DNA of 64,000 nucleotides from Bacteroidales bacterium. Its GTDB lineage: Bacteria; Bacteroidota; Bacteroidia; Bacteroidales; Paludibacteraceae. The notes beneath the pieces were generated by a model, which made no database searches, was not told where the DNA came from, and saw only the letters and a program-made list of their open reading frames with translations. This document shows positions 1 through 7,044 of this stretch, piece after piece; within the stretch, counting starts at the first letter, position 1, and each line of letters starts with the position of its first letter. The stretch is from contig SUXE01000014.1 of NCBI GenBank assembly GCA_015061115.1, positions 62,001 to 126,000 on the forward strand, written 5' to 3'. Both the position numbers and the translations under genes were made by a program.

Positions 1-776
1 TTCTTCAACTCATCGATGAATTCTTTCAAAGCGGCTCCCGGATTCTGAGTCTTCATGAAATTTTCTCCGATCAAGAATCCTTGGAATCCCTTCTCACGAA
101 GCATCTTTATGGTGTCAGGACTTGAGATACCACTCTCAGAGATACGCACCATATCATTAGGAAGCTGCGACATCAAGTCGATAGATGCCTGCAAATCAAC
201 CTCGAAAGTCTTCAAATTACGATTGTTGATACCTACGATATCAACATTCTTATTGATATGGCCAAGTTCGTCAGCGGAATGAAGTTCCAGAAGCACCTCA
301 AGACCAAGACGCTTAGCCTCCTCAGCCAATTCTGCCACACGCTCAGGTGTGAGACAAGCTGCGATAAGCAACACCACATCAGCACCACAACTCTTTGCCA
401 AATGAAGCTGGATCTCATCGATCACAAACTCCTTGAACAAAATCGGAATCTCCACAAGTTCACGAGCGATACGTATATCTTTTGGAGCACCTGCGAAGAA
501 ATCAGTGTCTGCCAAGACGGAGATACCTGCCGCTCCAGCCTTCTCGTAGAATGGGACAACCTCGTCTACCTTGGCATTCTCATTGATAAATCCTTTCGAC
601 GGGCTTTTTCTCTTGAACTCCGAAATAATTCCCGTAGATGAAGCCAACAAGCTTCTGCGCAATGAGTAACATACACGAGTATAGATTTCCGACTCCATGA
701 AGTCACTCATTCTGATCGTACGCTTCAATTCTGCAACCTCTTCTTCCTTACGCGCTATAATTTTGTCTAGATACAT
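1..776 (-). CDS. trpC: Indole-3-glycerol phosphate synthase, partial (C-terminus beyond the left edge)
   Basis: TrpC closes CdRP to indole-3-glycerol phosphate, the fourth step of tryptophan synthesis. The reading frame opens with ATG at 776 (MYLDKIIARKEEEV) and stays open to base 1, giving about 258 codons. The family is usually about 260 residues, so only a few C-terminal residues are missing. Family signatures visible are EFKRKSPSKG (phosphate and catalytic Lys region), AGISVLAD, FKEFVID, GINNRNLKTF and ISESGI. It follows trpD by about 39 bases in the same direction, so the two are probably co-transcribed; trpF would be expected just outside the window. No frameshift was seen. Identification is by family motifs and context. 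Confidence 0.95.
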   Translation of the reverse strand, partial: MYLDKIIARKEEEVAELKRTIRMSDFMESEIYTRVCYSLRRSLLASSTGIISEFKRKSPSKGFINENAKVDEVVPFYEKAGAAGISVLADTDFFAGAPKDIRIARELVEIPILFKEFVIDEIQLHLAKSCGADVVLLIAACLTPERVAELAEEAKRLGLEVLLELHSADELGHINKNVDIVGINNRNLKTFEVDLQASIDLMSQLPNDMVRISESGISSPDTIKMLREKGFQGFLIGENFMKTQNPGAALKEFIDELK

Positions 777-815
777 ACAATACTACTACAATAATACAAT
801 CCTAATATTTATGTT

Positions 816-1811
816 TTACGAGTTTAATCTGATGTAATTCTCCAATGCTTTCTTTGCCTTTCCGCTCTCCACGCTCTCCTTTGCCAATGCAAGGCAATCT
901 TCCATGGAAAGAGAAGAATCATAGACACGCATTGCAGCGGCTGCGTTGATAAGCACAACATTTTTCTGGCTTTCTGTTGCATTGTTTGTCAACACATTGT
1001 CGAAAATCTGCTTAGCCTCTTCCTTTGTCGAGCCTCCATAGATCTCCTCAGGTCTGATTGTCGGCAAGCCAAAGTCTGCAGGAGAGTAAACCTTCTCCAA
1101 ACCAGCGGCAGTGATCTTGAAATCAGATGTCAAAGAGATCTCATCATATCCGTCCTCACTTGTCACGATCGCATAATCCATCTTCATCTTCTGGAAGACA
1201 TTGGCATACAATCTCATCTGCTCCAGATTAGCAGTACCCAAGCACTGACACTGTGGACGGCAAGGGTTGATCATCGGGCCAAGAAGGTTGAAAAGAGTTG
1301 GCACCTGAAGAGCTTTTCTTACAGGCACAACGTTCTTCATTCCCTTCGCAAACAAAGGAGCGTGCATGTAGCAGAAGTTTGATCCATCCAAACTGCGACG
1401 TAGATCAGCACTGTCATTAGTGAATTTCACACCATGACCTTCAAGCACATTACTTGCGCCCGACACAGATGTCGCGGCATAGTTACCATGCTTTGCAACC
1501 TTGAAACCTGCACCCGCCAAAACGAAACAAGCACAAGTAGAGATGTTGAATGTGTTTTTGCCATCACCACCAGTACCTACGATATCAACCACTCTTACAC
1601 CACCCAAATCAACAGGAACTCCAGTTTCCAACATACCCTGACGAACACCGAGCAACTCGTCTACGGTGATTCCTCTTGTCTGCATTATAGCCAGACACGC
1701 TGCAATCTGCTCGTTGCAATAACGGCCCTCAGCGATACCCAACATCACATTTTTTGCCTCCTCCTGAGTCAATGTATATTGGGTGTAAAGTTTACTTAAT
1801 ATCTCTTTCAT
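816..1811 (-). CDS. trpD: Anthranilate phosphoribosyltransferase
   Basis: Transfers the phosphoribosyl group of PRPP to anthranilate (second step of the Trp pathway). The start is set at ATG 1811 (MKEILSKLY), giving 331 residues, the normal family length. An upstream in-frame ATG at 1850 would add 13 residues unlike the family and would place the start inside the candidate promoter. Signatures include GTGGDGKNTFNIST (PRPP loop), KHGNYAATSVSGASNVLEG, and FNLLGPMINPC, with the typical conserved ED pair further on. It lies about 10 kb away from trpG, its usual partner, and is followed closely by trpC. The rest of the pathway genes upstream end in a terminator, so trpDC must be transcribed separately. 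Confidence 0.96.
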   Translation of the reverse strand: MKEILSKLYTQYTLTQEEAKNVMLGIAEGRYCNEQIAACLAIMQTRGITVDELLGVRQGMLETGVPVDLGGVRVVDIVGTGGDGKNTFNISTCACFVLAGAGFKVAKHGNYAATSVSGASNVLEGHGVKFTNDSADLRRSLDGSNFCYMHAPLFAKGMKNVVPVRKALQVPTLFNLLGPMINPCRPQCQCLGTANLEQMRLYANVFQKMKMDYAIVTSEDGYDEISLTSDFKITAAGLEKVYSPADFGLPTIRPEEIYGGSTKEEAKQIFDNVLTNNATESQKNVVLINAAAAMRVYDSSLSMEDCLALAKESVESGKAKKALENYIRLNS

Positions 1812-1847
1812 ATCGTTTTTGTCGAATGTGACTGTCCCAAAATTTGT

Positions 1848-1879
1848 CAAAAATAATCAATGTTGGCCTATTAATGAAA
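1848..1879 (-). promoter_or_regulatory. Candidate promoter of trpDC
   Basis: On the minus strand TATTTTTG (1848-1855) matches the Bacteroidetes -7 consensus TAnnTTTG. A TTTC near 1876-1879 sits at roughly -33 spacing and is a 3/4 match to TTTG. The distance to the trpD ATG at 1811 is about 37 bases, leaving no room for a leader peptide or terminator hairpin. If used, trpDC escapes the attenuator that governs trpBAEG. Confidence 0.45.
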
Positions 1880-2021
1880 TTATTTTCCGCTTTTTTGAAA
1901 TTTTGGATATGGATTAATACAACCAATAGTACTGAGCATACGCAAGTGTAGATCTTAAAGACGGGTGATTTTATCTTAGACACAGAAGTCACTTTAATTA
2001 CAAAAGCGCTCTCCTACCACC

Positions 2022-2450
2022 TTATTTCTTATTATAAATCAGATCTAATCCCTGACTCACATAAAACAAAAACTTATGATCACTTGAAATCAAAGACATT
2101 TTTTCTGTCATTGCATGCGATATTATCACATGATCCGATGGATCAAAATGCTCCTGTGATTCATTGATTTGCAAACGAGAATAGGTAATTAAATGCTCTC
2201 TAGACAAAGGAAGTACTGTCACACAAAACATATCCTCAATATCTCTTATCATGTCTTCCGATGATTTCCAAATCTTTTTCAAAAGTCGTTTATTTCGATA
2301 AGCGACTATCAATTCCCTTAACGTTTCTGCACTGACACATAAAATAGAATCGTAATCCTCTAAAACAGACAAAACATTCTGGCTTAAACTTGATTTATCA
2401 GACATGTAATAAATCAATATATTCGTATCTAAAAGATATCTCATGGTCAA
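2022..2450 (-). CDS. PIN-domain toxin, VapC-like ribonuclease
   Basis: A 142-residue protein starting MTMRYLLDTNILIYY. The DTN motif at the first strand, SAETLREL, FDPSDHVIISHA and SSDHKF supply the acidic residues typical of the PIN nuclease metal site. Length and architecture (a single PIN domain) fit VapC toxins, which cut RNA and are neutralised by a small partner. The gene overlaps the upstream small ORF (2447-2638) by four bases (ATGA), the usual toxin-antitoxin arrangement. The target RNA cannot be told from sequence. An isolated housekeeping PIN protein is possible but less likely given the overlap. Confidence 0.85.
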   Translation of the reverse strand: MTMRYLLDTNILIYYMSDKSSLSQNVLSVLEDYDSILCVSAETLRELIVAYRNKRLLKKIWKSSEDMIRDIEDMFCVTVLPLSREHLITYSRLQINESQEHFDPSDHVIISHAMTEKMSLISSDHKFLFYVSQGLDLIYNKK

Positions 2451-2638
2451 AGTGAATCCAATGAAATTCTCACATTATGATTCTCACGAAATTTTGATAT
2501 CGCCCATGCTGAAATGTTTGTCCGTTTTTCATTTCCAATATCATCTATCAGATAATAATAGGTCTCTTCTCTACCATTTTCGTCCACGAACACTTTCTTG
2601 TTTGTGGTCTTTGTTTTTTCTTCCATTACTAATTTCAT
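2447..2638 (-). CDS. Small putative antitoxin partner of the PIN toxin
   Basis: A 63-residue acidic/basic protein (MKLVMEEKTKTTNKKVF at the N-terminus; KFRENHNVRISLDSL at the C-terminus) immediately upstream of and overlapping the PIN toxin gene. Size, position and translational coupling suggest an antitoxin. I do not recognise a named DNA-binding fold, so the family is open. The start may be the second ATG (2626, MEEKTK), since A-rich sequence precedes both. A TATATTTG -7 box lies 23 bases upstream. Confidence 0.65.
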   Translation of the reverse strand: MKLVMEEKTKTTNKKVFVDENGREETYYYLIDDIGNEKRTNISAWAISKFRENHNVRISLDSL

Positions 2639-2660
2639 ACCTAAAAAATTTAATTCTATG

Positions 2661-2668
2661 CAAATATA
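2661..2668 (-). promoter_or_regulatory. Candidate -7 promoter element of the PIN toxin-antitoxin pair
   Basis: TATATTTG on the minus strand fits TAnnTTTG exactly and lies 22 bases before the antitoxin ATG. No good TTTG was seen at -33, so the call rests on the -7 box and position. Confidence 0.45.
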
Positions 2669-2715
2669 TGAAAAAAATAGTTTTCCATTATTTTGTGAAT
2701 GACTTTACACTTTTT

Positions 2716-2745
2716 TTCACAGGAAAAGTCGTTTTTTTTCCGTGA
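2716..2745. repeat. Inverted repeat between folC and the toxin-antitoxin promoter
   Basis: TTCACAGGAAAA and TTTTCCGTGAA are complementary apart from one bulged A, separated by a short T-rich loop. It lies 50-80 bases upstream of the antitoxin -7 box. It may be part of folC termination or a regulatory palindrome for the toxin-antitoxin pair; sequence alone does not decide. Confidence 0.4.
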
Positions 2746-2756
2746 ATTTAGCTAAC

Positions 2757-2779
2757 GGGCAGGATTGAAACACCTGCCC
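2757..2779 (-). terminator. Hairpin just downstream of folC
   Basis: GGGCAGG and CCTGCCC form a perfect 7-bp GC-rich stem with a 9-base loop, 13 bases beyond the folC stop codon. There is no immediate U-run on the minus strand; an A/T-rich stretch follows. Likely a weak or Rho-assisted terminator. Confidence 0.45.
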
Positions 2780-2791
2780 ATACAATCTTTT

Positions 2792-4003
2792 TCACACCAC
2801 TTCCCCCACTACATAGCAAGAGCCGAACACAAGGATGAAATCATCCGCATCAGCCTCTCTCTTCGCTGTTTCAAGTGCGTTCTGAACAGATCCGCAACTC
2901 TTACCAGAAAGTCCGTGTTCAGCGGCCATTTCCTTCATCTGGTCAGACGGAATGGCTCGTTTAGTTGTGGCAGCGGCAAAGTAGTATACCGCATTTTTAG
3001 GAAGCAGGTTGAGGATCTCCGCCACATCTTTGTCGCCACACGCTCCAAACACAATTCGCAGTGTCTTATACTTCTGGCGTCCGATCTCATGCACAGCCTT
3101 CTTGATTCCATCCTCATTATGTGCGCAATCAGCTATGACGAGAGGATTGGTAGACAATGTCTGCCATCTTCCTGAGAAATTAGTGTTATGATGCACATTG
3201 GCGAAACCACGCTCCACAGCCTCATCCGACACGTTGTAGCCAAGCTTCCGCAACTCTTTGACCGCAGTTCGCACTGTATTGCGGTTTTCAATCTGATAGT
3301 CTGGGATATCCACGTCGACAGCATCCTTGATATCACAGAATATAGCTTTGGCTCCCGTCTGAGCCGCACACTCCTCGAACACCCTCTTCACACCACCGTC
3401 GGCACGGCCAATCACGCAAGGAGTATTCTTTTTCATTATTCCTGCCTTCTCGTATGCGATCTTTTCAAGAGTGTCGCCAAGAAGATTCATATGGTCGTAA
3501 CTGATATTTGTCACCACACTCAAAAGTGGGGAAATGACATTGGTGCTATCCAGACGTCCGCCAAGACCGACCTCAATAACCGCAAAATCGACCTTTTGAC
3601 GTGAGAAATACCAGAATGCCATAGCTGTGGTCACCTCAAAGAAAGATGGGAGCAACGCTTCAAGAAACGTTCTGTATGTTTCCACGAACTCGCAAACCTC
3701 AGCCTCGGAAATCATCTCACCATTCACCTTGATACGCTCACGGAAATCACGAAGATGGGGAGACGTGAACAGTCCCACCTTATTTCCGTCTTCCATCAGA
3801 ATACTGCAAAGATTATTGCAGACACTACCCTTTCCATTGGTTCCTGCCACATGGATAGTCTTTATATTCTTATGTGGAGAGCCAAGAAAAGCGTCAAGCA
3901 GACGCATTGAATCCATACCTGGTTTATAGCCCGAACGCCCTACCATCTGGAACGGCGGCATACATTTATAAAGCCACTCAACACACTCTTTATAGTCCAT
4001 CAC
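2792..4003 (-). CDS. folC: Bifunctional folylpolyglutamate synthase / dihydrofolate synthase
   Basis: Adds glutamate to dihydropteroate and to folates (Mur-ligase superfamily, ATP-dependent). The 403 residues are a standard FolC length. The P-loop GTNGKGS is at residues 54-60, followed by TSPHLRDFRERI, FEVTTAMAFWYF, EVGLGGRLDSTN and the second-domain signature DCAHNEDG. The ORF begins MMDYKECVEWLY; either Met is possible. It is divergent from the phoH-like gene with a 160-base intergenic region. It stands between trpD and trpG in position but has no pathway link to tryptophan beyond the shared chorismate root. No abnormal residues noted. Confidence 0.95.
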   Translation of the reverse strand: MMDYKECVEWLYKCMPPFQMVGRSGYKPGMDSMRLLDAFLGSPHKNIKTIHVAGTNGKGSVCNNLCSILMEDGNKVGLFTSPHLRDFRERIKVNGEMISEAEVCEFVETYRTFLEALLPSFFEVTTAMAFWYFSRQKVDFAVIEVGLGGRLDSTNVISPLLSVVTNISYDHMNLLGDTLEKIAYEKAGIMKKNTPCVIGRADGGVKRVFEECAAQTGAKAIFCDIKDAVDVDIPDYQIENRNTVRTAVKELRKLGYNVSDEAVERGFANVHHNTNFSGRWQTLSTNPLVIADCAHNEDGIKKAVHEIGRQKYKTLRIVFGACGDKDVAEILNLLPKNAVYYFAAATTKRAIPSDQMKEMAAEHGLSGKSCGSVQNALETAKREADADDFILVFGSCYVVGEVV

Positions 4004-4037
4004 AACTTTTTTCTATTCAAATATGTTAACTAACACA

Positions 4038-4045
4038 CAAAAGTA
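4038..4045 (-). promoter_or_regulatory. Candidate -7 promoter element of folC
   Basis: TACTTTTG on the minus strand matches TAnnTTTG exactly, 35 bases before the folC ATG. No clear -33 TTTG at the standard spacing. Confidence 0.45.
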
Positions 4046-4085
4046 AAAAAAGAGAAAAAAATTACATGGAATTAACCCTTTTTTT

Positions 4086-4115
4086 TTTGTCGTATCAAAA
4101 AGAGTTTTAATTTTG
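4086..4115 (+). promoter_or_regulatory. Promoter of the PIN-PhoH gene
   Basis: TTTG (4086-4089), 18 bases, then TAATTTTG (4108-4115): both elements of the Bacteroidetes housekeeping promoter at accepted spacing. The ATG follows 48 bases later and is preceded by AAGGAG eight bases before the start, an unusually good ribosome-binding site for this phylum. Confidence 0.65.
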
Positions 4116-4163
4116 AGATAGGCTTAAAATTAAGTTGAAACTAAAATATAAGGAGATATTGAT

Positions 4164-5480
4164 ATGAAAAAGAATTTCGTTTTGGACACCAACGTGCTTT
4201 TGCACGACAGTGGCAGCATTTATAGATTCCAAGAGAACGACATATACCTACCAATCGCAGTATTGGAAGAACTAGACAAATTTAAGAAAGGAGCTGAGCA
4301 GATCAATTATAACGCGCGCTCAGTGGTAAGAGATTTGGACACACTTGCTACAGACGGAATCAAGGGAGGTATTCCATTGGGTGAAGGTTTGGGCAAGCTA
4401 TACATCGTGACAGACACTGTCTATCCAAAGAAATTGTCAGACTCATTCTCAGAGAGAATCCCTGATCACCGCATCATGGCAGTCGCACTTAATCTAATAG
4501 AGAAAGACGCGAAGACTCCTACAATATTGGTGACAAAGGATGTCAATCTACGTATGAAGGCAAAAGCTCTCAATATTCCAGTTGAGGATTACGAGAACGA
4601 CAAGGTAACCAACGTAGACATCTTCGACAAGGCTCAGGAGGAGATTGAGGTAGACGCAGATTTGATAGACAAGCTATATTCAGCACCAAACAGCATTCTG
4701 CTAAGTGAAAGCGGACTCAACCGCACATTCGCCGCAAACGAGTGCTTCATACTAAAGAGCAACCGTGCTACAATATTGGCTCGTTATGATGCAGACACTC
4801 AGTCTGTCGTAAGAGTTAAGGAGGATTTGAAAGCATACGGAATCAGCGGAAGAAGTGCAGAGCAGAAGTTTGCTTTGGACGCTCTATTGAACAACGACAT
4901 CAAGCTTGTGGCTATCTCAGGTAAGGCAGGTACAGGTAAGACATTGTTGGCACTTGCAGCGGCATTGCAACAGAACAAGGATTACAAGCAGATCTTGTTG
5001 GCACGTCCTATCGTAGCGATGAGCAACAAAGACCTTGGATTCCTACCTGGAGACCAGAAACAGAAAGTAGCTCCATACATGCAGCCTTTATTCGACAACT
5101 TGAACGTCATCAAGCGTCAGTTTGGAGCAAACAGCAAAGAGATTGCGTTGCTTGACGAGATGCAGAAAGAGGAGAGATTGGTGATTGAGGCATTGGCATT
5201 CATCCGTGGACGAAGCCTTTCCGACACATATGTAATCGTGGATGAGGCACAGAACTTGACTCCGCATGAGATCAAAACAATCATCACACGTGCAGGTGAA
5301 GGATGTAAGATGGTCTTCACAGGAGACGTTCAGCAGATCGATGCTCCATACCTTGACATGCAGAGCAACGGTTTGGCTTACATGATAGACAAGATGAAAG
5401 GTCAGGAGATATTCCAGCACGTCAACCTTGTCAAGGGTGAGCGAAGCAAGTTGAGCGAGATCGCAAGTAAATTGTTATAA
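4164..5480 (+). CDS. PIN domain-PhoH family ATPase
   Basis: A 438-residue cytosolic protein joining an N-terminal PIN nuclease-like domain (about residues 1-135: FVLDTNVLLHD, LEELDKFK, DHRIMAVALNL, LVTKDVNLRMKA) to a C-terminal PhoH ATPase. Walker A GKAGTGKT is at about residues 253-260. The Walker B region is VIVDEAQNLTP, followed by FTGDVQQID. This is the PhoH2-type architecture, associated in characterised relatives with RNA unwinding or cleavage; the exact role in Bacteroidota is not established. A good RBS (AAGGAG) fixes the start. It has its own promoter and a strong terminator, so it is monocistronic. Confidence 0.93.
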   Translation: MKKNFVLDTNVLLHDSGSIYRFQENDIYLPIAVLEELDKFKKGAEQINYNARSVVRDLDTLATDGIKGGIPLGEGLGKLYIVTDTVYPKKLSDSFSERIPDHRIMAVALNLIEKDAKTPTILVTKDVNLRMKAKALNIPVEDYENDKVTNVDIFDKAQEEIEVDADLIDKLYSAPNSILLSESGLNRTFAANECFILKSNRATILARYDADTQSVVRVKEDLKAYGISGRSAEQKFALDALLNNDIKLVAISGKAGTGKTLLALAAALQQNKDYKQILLARPIVAMSNKDLGFLPGDQKQKVAPYMQPLFDNLNVIKRQFGANSKEIALLDEMQKEERLVIEALAFIRGRSLSDTYVIVDEAQNLTPHEIKTIITRAGEGCKMVFTGDVQQIDAPYLDMQSNGLAYMIDKMKGQEIFQHVNLVKGERSKLSEIASKLL

Positions 5481-5486
5481 TCACGT

Positions 5487-5517
5487 AGAGACGCACATCC
5501 GTGCGTCTCTTTTTTTT
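5487..5517 (+). terminator. Intrinsic terminator after the PIN-PhoH gene
   Basis: AGAGACGCAC and GTGCGTCTCT form a perfect 10-bp stem with loop ATCC, followed by seven T residues. It starts six bases after the stop codon. Confidence 0.9.
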
Positions 5518-5535
5518 AACAACAATAACAAATAT

Positions 5536-5566
5536 AAAGGTGAAACCAATGGCTTCACCTTTTTTG
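5536..5566 (+). terminator. Second hairpin with T-run
   Basis: AAAGGTGAA pairs with TTCACCTTT, extended inward by CC/GG across an AAT loop, and runs into TTTTT. It is a back-up terminator for the upstream gene or part of the leader of the next one. The following bases, TTTTTGTGATATTGCAGAC, are nearly repeated before the paralogue at 7045. Confidence 0.55.
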
Positions 5567-5596
5567 TGATATTGCAGACGAATCAAAACAAATGAA

Positions 5597-6949
5597 ATGA
5601 CCGACTTTATTTTATTATTCGCCACAATAATATTGATTCCTTTTCTTGTCGTAAAGATAACTAACTGGATGGAGCTTCTATTACACCAGTGGTCAGCGAA
5701 GAGAGAAATGGAATACGACTCGCTATGCATAAAACTGGTTATCTTCACTGCTTATTGGAGTGGCAAAGACAGTATTGAAAAAGAAACTTTACACGAACTG
5801 AAAAATTTAGTTTCATTAAGAGTCTATAAAAGTGAGGAAGAGAAAACAAAACAATTAGAAAAGATAACAGAAGAGATAAACGAGTATTTCAAAACTGCAA
5901 CTGAAAGAGTCATCGATAAATCCGACATAATACGGTTATGCAATAAAATTGTCGAATGCAACTTTGATAAAAATTTGCATTTAAGTAAAGCCCTATCCAC
6001 AGCGGCATTCCTAACAGACAAATTCAATCCTGTACTTCCTGAGATTTTTGACAAACTAAGAATATACCCTTGGAGGATAAAAGATCTTCATAAAAATCAT
6101 ACCAAAACACACAAAAAAAAGGATTCTCGTAAATCCGACAAAAAAGAGAATACGTCAAATAACACCACCAACAAAAAAGAAGAAAAGAAGAAAAGGGAAA
6201 AGAAGACGGGAAACAATAATAATCAGCAAAACTATAAAGACAATTCATTTGAGACCCTGACACTTGAACTATTGGTGGAGGCGATGAAAGTGGACCGGTC
6301 GAAAATGGTGTGTGAGCTCGATGTCATAAAAGCTTTCATCCTGAAACATGACAAAGATAATTTTCAGAAACGAGTGCTAGAGGTGAAAAAATACCTCAGC
6401 TATGAATATATAGAATTGCATGTAGAAGAAATTTGCACCAAAATCTACAAACAATTCCGTCAAGACTATCAAAAAAGAGAGGATATATTAAAAATATTAG
6501 TTGAACTTATTTATGCCGACGAGACATGCACCAACGTAGAATATAATTTTCTGAAAAAGGTGGCAGAAATGCTCAAGGTTTCAAAGACCTCCTTTGATTT
6601 CATGAGAATGAAGTTTGAGAACAGAAAAAATAAAAACAAACGACAAAACAACAGACAGGAAGACAAGCAACAGAGTCATAGTCAAAGTGGTAGTAATCAA
6701 AGCAATAAAAGTCAAAACGATTCACGACCTAAATATACAAGTGAATTGGAGAAAGCGTATGCCGCACTTGGAATCGACAAAGAGGCAACCGACAAAGAGA
6801 TCCGTGCATGCTGGAGAAACATGATCCGTGTCAATCATCCTGATCTGATGGAGAGCAAAGGTACGGAGGCTGTAATGAAGGCGACGGTGAGAACCCAAGA
6901 AATCAACAAAGCATTTGAGATTGTGAAGGCGAGCAGAGGAATGAAGTAG
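5597..6949 (+). CDS. Membrane-anchored TerB-like/J-domain protein (DjlA-like), copy 1
   Basis: A 450-residue protein. Residues 1-21 form an N-terminal membrane segment (LLFATIILIPFLVV). An all-helical TerB-like region follows (about 40-165), then a Lys/Asn-rich linker (165-215), a second TerB/DjlA-type region (about 217-350; ELLVEAMKVDRSKMV, YADETCTNVE), a charged linker, and a C-terminal J domain (379-450) with an intact HPD at 414-416. J domains stimulate Hsp70/DnaK ATPase; DjlA relatives act as membrane-bound DnaK co-chaperones. The HPD suggests it can engage DnaK; its clients are unknown. The start at 5597 is chosen because an ATG five bases upstream is followed directly by a stop. Tandem paralogue of the next gene. 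Confidence 0.8.
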   Translation: MTDFILLFATIILIPFLVVKITNWMELLLHQWSAKREMEYDSLCIKLVIFTAYWSGKDSIEKETLHELKNLVSLRVYKSEEEKTKQLEKITEEINEYFKTATERVIDKSDIIRLCNKIVECNFDKNLHLSKALSTAAFLTDKFNPVLPEIFDKLRIYPWRIKDLHKNHTKTHKKKDSRKSDKKENTSNNTTNKKEEKKKREKKTGNNNNQQNYKDNSFETLTLELLVEAMKVDRSKMVCELDVIKAFILKHDKDNFQKRVLEVKKYLSYEYIELHVEEICTKIYKQFRQDYQKREDILKILVELIYADETCTNVEYNFLKKVAEMLKVSKTSFDFMRMKFENRKNKNKRQNNRQEDKQQSHSQSGSNQSNKSQNDSRPKYTSELEKAYAALGIDKEATDKEIRACWRNMIRVNHPDLMESKGTEAVMKATVRTQEINKAFEIVKASRGMK

Positions 6950-6988
6950 ACGATGGACGATAAACGATAAACGATGAACGATGGACGA
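6950..6988. repeat. Short tandem repeats of ACGATGG/AACGATA type between the two J-domain genes
   Basis: Five degenerate ACGAT-containing units of 7-8 bases (GACGATGGACGATAAACGAT and onward) begin right after the stop codon of copy 1. They look like the small low-complexity intergenic repeats common in Bacteroidetes genomes. No hairpin of note. Confidence 0.6.
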
Positions 6989-7044
6989 AAACTGGGATTT
7001 CTCCATTTTTTTGTAATATTGCAGACAAATTTAATCAAACTCAT

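Noticed and set aside
1881..2021. Possible second leader peptide upstream of trpD
   Set aside because: Short frames there contain no Trp codons and there is no terminator hairpin before trpD.
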